Below, piece after piece: positions 10,182 through 16,437 of a DNA stretch of 64,000 bases (within the stretch, counting starts at the first letter, position 1; each line of letters begins with the position of its first letter). Both the position numbers and the translations under genes were made by a program. Source of the stretch: Spectribacter hydrogenoxidans (GTDB lineage: Bacteria; Pseudomonadota; Gammaproteobacteria; Nevskiales; Salinisphaeraceae); contig NZ_JAVRIB010000005.1 in the NCBI RefSeq assembly GCF_031846275.1, forward strand, positions 174,647 to 238,646. The letters are read 5' to 3'. The notes under the pieces were generated by a model, which searched no databases, had not been told where the DNA came from, and saw only the letters and a list, made by a program, of their open reading frames with translations.

Positions 10182-11541
10182 GACGCCGCCTCCGAGCAAG
10201 TGCCGTCGCCCGCTGCACCTGGAAGAAGAAGCGCAGGCCCGCGATCAGGCCGGGCAGCGGCGGGAATCGTCGTTGTCCGGCGTGCTCCTTCCTGCCTTCG
10301 ATGGCGACGAACCACTGCTCGGTCAGCGCCGTGCTACGTTGCAGGGCGAGGTCCGCCAGGATGCGCCCGAAGTTCTGCGACATCATGACGCCGGCGCCGC
10401 TGTAGCCAAAGGCGTAGGACAGGCGGCCTCCCCGGAGCGACCCGACCTGCGGCCGCACATCGAAGGGGATCGAGCAGGCGCCGCTCCAGCGCTGCGCGAT
10501 GCGCAGGTTCCTGAAGGCGGGAAACACGCTCTCGAACATGCGCTCGGCGGAAGCGTAGAACGTCATCCGCTGCGCCTCTTCCATGGAGCGTCCCCGCCCC
10601 AGGTAGATATCGCAGAGGTTGAACTGCAGGCGGCCATCGACCGTGGGGCGACAGGTGGCCGGACAGTAGCTCGTCTTGTCATAGAACTGCCCGCGATGCT
10701 TCCAGCCCAGCGCCGCCCAGTCCGCCTCGGTCAGTGGCTCGGTCATCAGCTGGTAGACGTGCATCGGCACCTGCGCGCGGCGCAGGCCCAGCGCCGGCGG
10801 CAGCAGGTGCGTAAAGCCGTTGGTGGCCAGCACCAGGTGACGAGCGCGCAGCTCGCCTTCCGGCGTTCGGAGCGTGAAGCGCGCGCCATCGTCTTCCACC
10901 CCGAGCACCGGTGTCTGCTCGTAGACCTGCGCCCCCGCAGCCACCGCGATGCGCTTCAGCTCGCGCGCGTGCTTGACCGGATTGACCTGGCCGGTGTGCG
11001 GCATGCGTACACCGCCGCAAAAGGCATCGCTGTTGAGCGCCTGGCTGACCGTGGCCCGGTCCATGACCTCGCTGTCATTTGCCCGCGTCTGATCGGTCCA
11101 GTATCTGGCGAATTTCTCCAGATGCTTGTCGTGCCCGCGCAGCATGGTGAAGGTCACGCCGGGCATCTCCAGATCGCTGTCCATGTTCTCGCGGGCGATC
11201 AGGTCGCGCACGTAGTCCATGCCGTTCCAGGCGAAATCCTGGAGCTCGCCGAGCCTGTTCTGCCCGTACAGCAGGCGTGCCGTGTCGGGATCGAGCACCG
11301 GAATCGGCACCAGCCATCCGGAGGTGCGTCCGGAGGCGCCATAGGCGACACACTCGGCGTCCACGACCGCGACCGACGCGGAAGCGTCGGCCTTGCGCGC
11401 GTTATAGGCGGTCGACAGGCCGGTGAAGCCGGCGCCGATGACCGCGATATCGACATCCGCGCTGCCCCGCAGCGGCGGCGACGGCTCGTAGTCGCCGGAA
11501 TGCGCCAGCCAGAAGGACTTGTCGGCGTGAACGTGGGTCAC
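10168..11541 (-). CDS. FAD-dependent oxidoreductase, DAO/PuuB-like
   Basis: A 457-residue flavoprotein of the D-amino-acid-oxidase/glycine-oxidase fold. The FAD dinucleotide-binding motif is near the N-terminus (VDIAVIGAGFTGLSTAY, residues 30-46), with ASGRTSGW about 35 residues further and the C-terminal FAD motif YAFGYSGAGVMMSQNFGR. The overall pattern fits gamma-glutamylputrescine oxidase (PuuB) and related enzymes that oxidise the C-N bond of an amine or amino acid. The start is GTG 11541 (MTHVHADKSFW), 3 nt after the stop of the upstream gene. It has no signal peptide, so it is cytoplasmic. The substrate is not known; the neighbouring genes suggest an amine or amino-acid derivative. Confidence 0.8.
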   Translation of the reverse strand: MTHVHADKSFWLAHSGDYEPSPPLRGSADVDIAVIGAGFTGLSTAYNARKADASASVAVVDAECVAYGASGRTSGWLVPIPVLDPDTARLLYGQNRLGELQDFAWNGMDYVRDLIARENMDSDLEMPGVTFTMLRGHDKHLEKFARYWTDQTRANDSEVMDRATVSQALNSDAFCGGVRMPHTGQVNPVKHARELKRIAVAAGAQVYEQTPVLGVEDDGARFTLRTPEGELRARHLVLATNGFTHLLPPALGLRRAQVPMHVYQLMTEPLTEADWAALGWKHRGQFYDKTSYCPATCRPTVDGRLQFNLCDIYLGRGRSMEEAQRMTFYASAERMFESVFPAFRNLRIAQRWSGACSIPFDVRPQVGSLRGGRLSYAFGYSGAGVMMSQNFGRILADLALQRSTALTEQWFVAIEGRKEHAGQRRFPPLPGLIAGLRFFFQVQRATALARRRRLGLA

Positions 11542-11544
11542 GGT

Positions 11545-12789
11545 CTAGATCATCTCCACGATCTGGTGGCGCGGCACGCCCACGCGTTCCAGCGCCTGGT
11601 AGAAAGCCTGCGGCTCGGCCCAGTCCTCGGGCGCGAAGGCGCCGCTGCGCTTGCCGGCCTCGTCGAGCGCCAGCACGGCGAAGGCGGCGCAGGCGGTTCC
11701 GGTCACGCCCGCCATGTTGTTGAGAGGGCTGCCGGGCTCGAGCGCGGTCCGCCGACGCGATAACGCGGGCTTACCGTCCTTGTTGCCGTAGGCCGTGGCC
11801 AGCAATCCGCCCTTGTAGGGGAAGACCCGGCGCAGCGCCGAGACGCCCAGGAACTTCAGCAGCATCCCGGTGGTGCTCTCGCCCCGGCGGATCTGCGCCC
11901 GCATGCCGCTGAGCGCGTGCTTCCAGCCCGCGGGGTTGCCCAGGCCCGTTCCGCCGGTCGCGATGTCGTGGACCCAGTTCACGGCATCCTTCTGATCCAT
12001 CCGCCCGTTCTGGATGGCCAGCCCGACGCCCCGGAAGAGCCCGTTCATCGGCGCGGGGTCCAGACCGCCCAGGCAGCGGATGCGCCGGGCGTCCGGGTAG
12101 CGGCGCGGCAGCGTCACCGGCTCGGGGTGGGCGGTTTCGTACAGCAGGACATCATCCTCACCGGCGAGGATCGGGAAGCGGCCGGTCTCCACGAAAGTCT
12201 CGTGCACGATCCGGCGACCGTCCTCCCAGGTCACGCAGTCGCCCGCCGAGATGTGCAGCATGTGCTCGATGACGGCGCGACCCACATTGGGGCGCTCGTC
12301 GCCGACGAGCCAGCACATGTCGATGTTCTCGACGGTGTCGAGGTCATTGGCCGCGTCCACCGCCATCACGTTCGACATGCCCGGCGACGCGCCGCAGCCG
12401 ACATAGATCGGGATGCCGGCGGCCCTGGCCTGTTCCTGCAGGGAGAGCGCGTGCTCGGTGCTCTCGACGTCGTCGTCGAAGTCCAGATAGGGAACCCCCT
12501 CCTCCAGGCAGGCCGTGATCACGGGACCGGAGGTCCGGATATAGGGGCCGGCCGCCAGAACCACGAGCGACGCGCCCCGCACGACGTCGCGCAGCGCGGC
12601 CTCGTCGAAGAGATCCAGGCGCCGCGCCGTCGCGCGTCCGGCAGGCAGCCGCTCGACCAGCGGCTGCAGGAGATCCGGGCGGATGTCGGTCAGGACCAGC
12701 TCCCAGTCGCCGCCGGCGGCCGCGAAGCGCTCGATGGCCACCCGGCACATCTCGCCGGCAGCCCCGATGAAGACGACCCGGCCCGTCAT
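11545..12789 (-). CDS. Saccharopine-dehydrogenase-like NAD(P)-binding protein
   Basis: A 414-residue protein with an N-terminal Rossmann fold (VVFIGAAGEMCRVAIERF) and a YLDFDDDVE segment typical of saccharopine dehydrogenase-family proteins (Sacchrp_dh_NADP). The C-terminal half lacks the features of true lysine-pathway enzymes, and no lysine genes are near. It is first in the minus-strand operon and faces the Tat-exported flavoprotein across a 177-nt divergent promoter region. Likely role: a dehydrogenase or reductase step on the imine or aldehyde made by one of the two flavoenzymes. That role is inference from context only. Confidence 0.75.
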   Translation of the reverse strand: MTGRVVFIGAAGEMCRVAIERFAAAGGDWELVLTDIRPDLLQPLVERLPAGRATARRLDLFDEAALRDVVRGASLVVLAAGPYIRTSGPVITACLEEGVPYLDFDDDVESTEHALSLQEQARAAGIPIYVGCGASPGMSNVMAVDAANDLDTVENIDMCWLVGDERPNVGRAVIEHMLHISAGDCVTWEDGRRIVHETFVETGRFPILAGEDDVLLYETAHPEPVTLPRRYPDARRIRCLGGLDPAPMNGLFRGVGLAIQNGRMDQKDAVNWVHDIATGGTGLGNPAGWKHALSGMRAQIRRGESTTGMLLKFLGVSALRRVFPYKGGLLATAYGNKDGKPALSRRRTALEPGSPLNNMAGVTGTACAAFAVLALDEAGKRSGAFAPEDWAEPQAFYQALERVGVPRHQIVEMI

Positions 12790-12948
12790 GCCGCACCTCC
12801 GGGCATGACCGTATCGATGACCCCGGGGCTGTTGTTTGGAAATGCTTGCACGACGGTACCTCCTCGCGAATAGCCGATGGGCAGCACCGTAGCAGGTCTT
12901 TATATTTTACACAACACTTGTTATTCTAAAGATGCACGCTCGGCAACC

Positions 12949-12958
12949 GGGGGGGGGG
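12949..12958 (+). repeat. Homopolymeric G10 tract before the Tat flavoprotein gene
   Basis: Ten consecutive G residues end 8 nt before ATG 12967, where the ribosome-binding site should be. No other Shine-Dalgarno is visible, so part of the tract may act as one. Tracts of this length are prone to slippage, and could alter spacing and translation. It could also be a sequencing or assembly length error. Confidence 0.7.
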
Positions 12959-12966
12959 CACCCGAC

Positions 12967-14448
12967 ATGCAGACAAAGGACGAGGACGAGCTACCGCCGG
13001 AAGCCCGCCAGCGGCGGTCGCTGCTGAAGGCGATCGGCGGTAGCGCGCTGGCCGGCGGCTTCGCACTGGGCGCACATCCGCCGTCCCGCGCGGCGCCAAA
13101 GCGCCGTGACGATGTCCTGGATGTAGCCATCATCGGCGGCGGCCTGTCCGGCCTGACCGCGGCGCGCGACCTCCGGCTGGCCGGTTGCGAGTCCTTCGTC
13201 GTGCTCGAAGCGCGCGACCGCGTGGGCGGCCGCACCTACGATCACGACCTGGGCGACGGCGTCATCTCGGAAGCCGGCGGCCAGTGGATCGGCCCCGGCC
13301 AGACCGCCATCGCGGACCTGGCGCGCGAACTCGAGATCGATACCTTCGACAGCTACTACCGGGGAGAGACGGTCTTTCTGGCCGGCGATGCCCGGGTGGC
13401 GCAGGATCTCGGCCACGGCGGCGCGAGCATGAATCACGAGGTCGTCAGCAAGCTCAACGAGATGGCACGCGGCGTGCCGAGCGGTGCCCCGTGGAAGGCA
13501 CCGAATGCGGCCGAGCTGGACCGATTGTCGGTCGGCGATTGGCTGGCGCAGCAAGCGCTCAGCAACGAGGACCGGATCGGCTTCGATACCTCGGTCACTT
13601 TGACCTTCGGCACCACCCCGGCCGCCCTGGGGCTGCTGCACTATCTCTCGGTCATCAACTCCGCCGATTGCGACCTCGCCAGGCTCGAATCGATGAAAGG
13701 CGGCGCGCAGGAGACGCGTTTTGTCGGCGGGCCGCAGGCGATAAGCAGCCGGATCGCGCAGACACTGGGCGACAGGATCAGGATGGCGTCCCCGGTGCGC
13801 CGGATCGTCGGCTGGGATCGCGATGTCGTCGAGCTGCATACGGAGCGGGGTGTGATTCGTGCCCGGCAGGTCATCGCCGCCTTGCACCCGGGCCTGTGCC
13901 ACCGGATCGCCTTCGACCCGCCCCTGCCCGAAGGGCGCGCGCAACTGCAGCGGCACTGGCCGAACCATGCCCCCATGCGCAAGACCGTGCACGTCTATCC
14001 GCGTCCCTTCTGGCGCGAGGCGGGCCTGAACGGCCAGATCATCCCCATCGACGGCCCCCTGATCTGGAGCTACGACAACTCACCACCGGACGGCTCGGTC
14101 GGCGTCATCAACGCCTTCGTCCGGCTCGGCCGGCTGCCCCATGCGCCCGAACGCGCCGAACGAATCCTGTCAGAGATCTACGCCCGAGCCCTGGGCGATG
14201 CGGCAAGGCATCCCACCCAGTTTCACGACCACGACTGGGGCACGGTCGACCCGTGGAGCCAGAGCTGCATCACGCCGATGCCCCCAGAGTTCTGGACGCA
14301 ACGGGGCCCGCATCTCAAACCGCGCGTCGGCCGGCTGATCTGGTCCGGCACCGAGACGGCGGACATCTGGGCCGGCGCGATGGACGGCGCGGTACGCGCC
14401 GGTCGTCGCGCCGTCATGCAGGCGCTCCACGCGCTGACGCGGGTTTGA
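12967..14448 (+). CDS. Tat-exported flavin monoamine-oxidase-like protein
   Basis: A 493-residue FAD protein. It begins with a twin-arginine signal (RQRRSLLKAIGGSALAGGF, then ALGAHPPSRAA), so it should be folded with FAD and exported to the periplasm. The FAD motif follows (DVAIIGGGLSGLTAARDLRL), then EARDRVGGRTYD and EAGGQWIGPGQ, the pattern of flavin monoamine oxidases. The C-terminal FAD contact is IWSGTETADIWAGAMDGA. I start at ATG 12967; the open frame extends to 12877 without conserved sequence. The dihaem cytochrome c gene begins 10 nt downstream, suggesting that electrons go to the respiratory chain rather than to oxygen. The substrate is probably an amine, but this is not proven. Confidence 0.8.
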   Translation: MQTKDEDELPPEARQRRSLLKAIGGSALAGGFALGAHPPSRAAPKRRDDVLDVAIIGGGLSGLTAARDLRLAGCESFVVLEARDRVGGRTYDHDLGDGVISEAGGQWIGPGQTAIADLARELEIDTFDSYYRGETVFLAGDARVAQDLGHGGASMNHEVVSKLNEMARGVPSGAPWKAPNAAELDRLSVGDWLAQQALSNEDRIGFDTSVTLTFGTTPAALGLLHYLSVINSADCDLARLESMKGGAQETRFVGGPQAISSRIAQTLGDRIRMASPVRRIVGWDRDVVELHTERGVIRARQVIAALHPGLCHRIAFDPPLPEGRAQLQRHWPNHAPMRKTVHVYPRPFWREAGLNGQIIPIDGPLIWSYDNSPPDGSVGVINAFVRLGRLPHAPERAERILSEIYARALGDAARHPTQFHDHDWGTVDPWSQSCITPMPPEFWTQRGPHLKPRVGRLIWSGTETADIWAGAMDGAVRAGRRAVMQALHALTRV

Positions 14449-14458
14449 GGAGCAGACC

Positions 14459-15124
14459 ATGAAGCGAGGCATCCTGATCGGGGCCGCCCTGGCGGTGACA
14501 TTCGCGGCCGCTCTGGGAGCCGTCTACGGCCCGGAGCTGTGGGCGGCTTACCGCTTCTACGAAGTCCTCGACCGCCAGTACGCGGACGACAGGACCAGGG
14601 GCGGCGCATGGCCTCGGCTTCAGGCCAGCTGCGCCCATTGTCATGGCCCGGACGGCCGGTCGAGAAACGCGCACTACCCGTCCCTGGCCGGCCTGTCCGA
14701 CTCCTACCTGGACGAACAGTTGCGCGCCTTCGCCGAGGGACGCCGGCGCGATCCGCAGATGAGCCCGCTCGCCGCGTCAATGAGCGAGGAGCAAATCAAG
14801 CGCCTGGTGGCCTACTACGCCCGGCAAAGGCCAGTCCGGAACCCGGACCTCGTTGCCGACGCCGCCCTCGAAGAGCAGGGCCAGGCCACCGTCGCTGCCA
14901 ATGGCTGCGCGGTCTGTCACGGCGAGCGCCTGTCGGGGACCGACCGCGGGCCGTTGATTGCGGGACAGGGCGCCAGCTATCTCGCCGACCAGCTCATGGC
15001 CTACAAGCGCGGTGAGCGCCAGGACCCGACCCAGGCCATGCAAGGCATCGCCAGTGCCATGTCCGAGGAAGAAATCCGGGCAGCAGCGCGTCATATTGCG
15101 GGCCTTGATCCTGCTAAGGATTAG
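14459..15124 (+). CDS. Dihaem cytochrome c (c4-like)
   Basis: A 221-residue c-type cytochrome with an N-terminal hydrophobic signal/anchor (IGAALAVTFAAALGAVYG) and two CXXCH haem sites, CAHCH in the first half and CAVCH in the second. The two halves are tandem class-I cytochrome domains, each ending in an amphipathic MSEEQIKRL/MSEEEIRAA helix as in cytochrome c4. A Met distal ligand is plausible in each half (DPQMSPLAASM, DPTQAMQGIASAM). It has GAGG 4-8 nt upstream of ATG 14459 and follows the Tat flavoprotein by 10 nt. The two almost certainly form a periplasmic dehydrogenase plus electron acceptor. Confidence 0.9.
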   Translation: MKRGILIGAALAVTFAAALGAVYGPELWAAYRFYEVLDRQYADDRTRGGAWPRLQASCAHCHGPDGRSRNAHYPSLAGLSDSYLDEQLRAFAEGRRRDPQMSPLAASMSEEQIKRLVAYYARQRPVRNPDLVADAALEEQGQATVAANGCAVCHGERLSGTDRGPLIAGQGASYLADQLMAYKRGERQDPTQAMQGIASAMSEEEIRAAARHIAGLDPAKD

Positions 15125-15423
15125 GCAGCGTCAATACGACCGAGCGGGGTCAGCGGCAGGCTTCGGCCCGGGGCTTCGAGGGCGCGTTGCGCCGTTTCAA
15201 AGAAGCGCTTCGCCGGCAGCGGACGAACACCATGAGTCCCTAGTCAAGAGGATTCCCCCCTATTATTGCCGCCGACAGCCGAGATAGGCGGCGCGCTGCA
15301 GCCAGATGTCGCGTCAGCCGACGTGAGCATCGACGAGGCTGTGGCCCGTTTCCAGCTGGCCGTCAGCGCCATCTGACCACGGCTGTGGAGAGAACGCCGG
15401 CGGCGAGAGTGAGTCCGGACGCC
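15125..15423. other. Intergenic region without a confident gene
   Basis: About 300 nt between convergent transcripts (cytochrome c on plus, Rieske on minus). One plus-strand stretch ending at the TGA near 15376 reads VSIDEAVARFQLAVSAI, which looks like the tail of a lost gene, but I cannot identify it. No terminator with a U tract is visible. Confidence 0.4.
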
Positions 15424-16437
15424 TCAGAGACCGCGCTCCTCCTCGATCATGGACTGCACGATCCGGCGAGCGCGGACGGCGGCGCGGTCGGCCTTGACGT
15501 TGACGTAGCGACGCGAGGGTTCGTCCTCGTCCAGACAGCGCTGCATCGTCTCGATGACTCGGGAGTCGCGGTCGGCCATGACGTGGAAGACCTCGGTCAG
15601 CCGTTGGCCCGCGTCCGTAGCGACCGCCGTACCCCGCCACGCCAGCTGGAGGAAGACGCGCGTCGATCCAGGAGTCTGGGGCGTGAAGCCGTGCAGCCGC
15701 ACCAGCTCGAACACCGGACTATCACCGCCGGAGATGGTGTAGGTCTGCCGATGCAAACCGGGCGTGACGAAGGTGCCCGTCTCCCGACGGGAGAACGCCT
15801 CGGAACTGTCGAGCCCTGACACCGCCGCCTCCCAGGGGGCCAGGGGCGCCTCGGGCAGCTCGCGCGCGTAGGACACCGACACCTCGGAGATCTCCACTTC
15901 CTCGAGCGGCGGCAGTGCCTCGATGCCCGGCGGCACCATCTCGGCGTGCATCTCGAACACGTTGGTCAGGTCCAGATAGTGCTCGTGGAGAAGCAGGAAG
16001 CCAGCCGCAACGTCACGGCGCTCACCCGTCGAGGACCAGCCGTCCCCCGAGGTCAGCTCCGGCGTTGCGGGCGGCGGACGCAGGCGGGCACTACCGGGCG
16101 TGCCCATCCACACCCACACGAACGGCTCGCTCACGTGGACCGGGAAGGCACGCACGCGCGCACCCGGCGGTGGGTTGTCCTGTGAGGGGATCAGGACACA
16201 GCTGCCGTCGGGGTCATAGGTGCAGCCGTGGTAGCCGCAGACGACGCGGTCGCCGTCGCGGTAGCCGGCCGAGAGCGGGTACGGGCGGTGCGCGCAGCGG
16301 TCCTCCAGCGCGGCGACCGAACCGTCAGCCAGGCGGTAGAGCAGGACCGGCGTGCCCAGAATGCGGCGCGCCACGAGGTTGTCGCCGACCTCATCGATCG
16401 TGGCGGCGACGTACCAGCATTCGCGGGGGTAGTTCAT
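15424..16437 (-). CDS. Rieske non-haem iron oxygenase, VanA-like
   Basis: A 337-residue oxygenase component. The Rieske [2Fe-2S] ligands are C48-x-H50 (CAHR) and C67-xx-H70 (CGYHG). The catalytic domain follows. The mononuclear-iron segment reads EHYLDLTNVFEMH: Asp156 and His164 are present, but the position of the first His ligand is Asn159, while the residue three before the Asp, usually Asn, is His153. The third ligand is probably Asp291 in RDSRVIETMQ. The nearest families I recognise are vanillate demethylase A and dicamba monooxygenase. It has no reductase gene of its own. Its start overlaps the stop of the P450-reductase gene (ATGA), so they are translationally coupled, and the fused reductase may also feed this enzyme. 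The substrate is unknown. Confidence 0.85.
   Translation of the reverse strand: MNYPRECWYVAATIDEVGDNLVARRILGTPVLLYRLADGSVAALEDRCAHRPYPLSAGYRDGDRVVCGYHGCTYDPDGSCVLIPSQDNPPPGARVRAFPVHVSEPFVWVWMGTPGSARLRPPPATPELTSGDGWSSTGERRDVAAGFLLLHEHYLDLTNVFEMHAEMVPPGIEALPPLEEVEISEVSVSYARELPEAPLAPWEAAVSGLDSSEAFSRRETGTFVTPGLHRQTYTISGGDSPVFELVRLHGFTPQTPGSTRVFLQLAWRGTAVATDAGQRLTEVFHVMADRDSRVIETMQRCLDEDEPSRRYVNVKADRAAVRARRIVQSMIEEERGL

Noticed and set aside
11545..12789. Lysine-pathway saccharopine dehydrogenase
   Set aside because: Only the N-terminal NAD(P)-binding half resembles the family and no lysine genes are near; the cluster is flavoenzyme-based.
12901..12930. AACA-CT-TGTT inverted element in the divergent promoter of the flavoenzyme cluster, possible TetR operator
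   Set aside because: Half-sites of four bases are too short to separate from chance in this AT-rich stretch, and no second copy was found.
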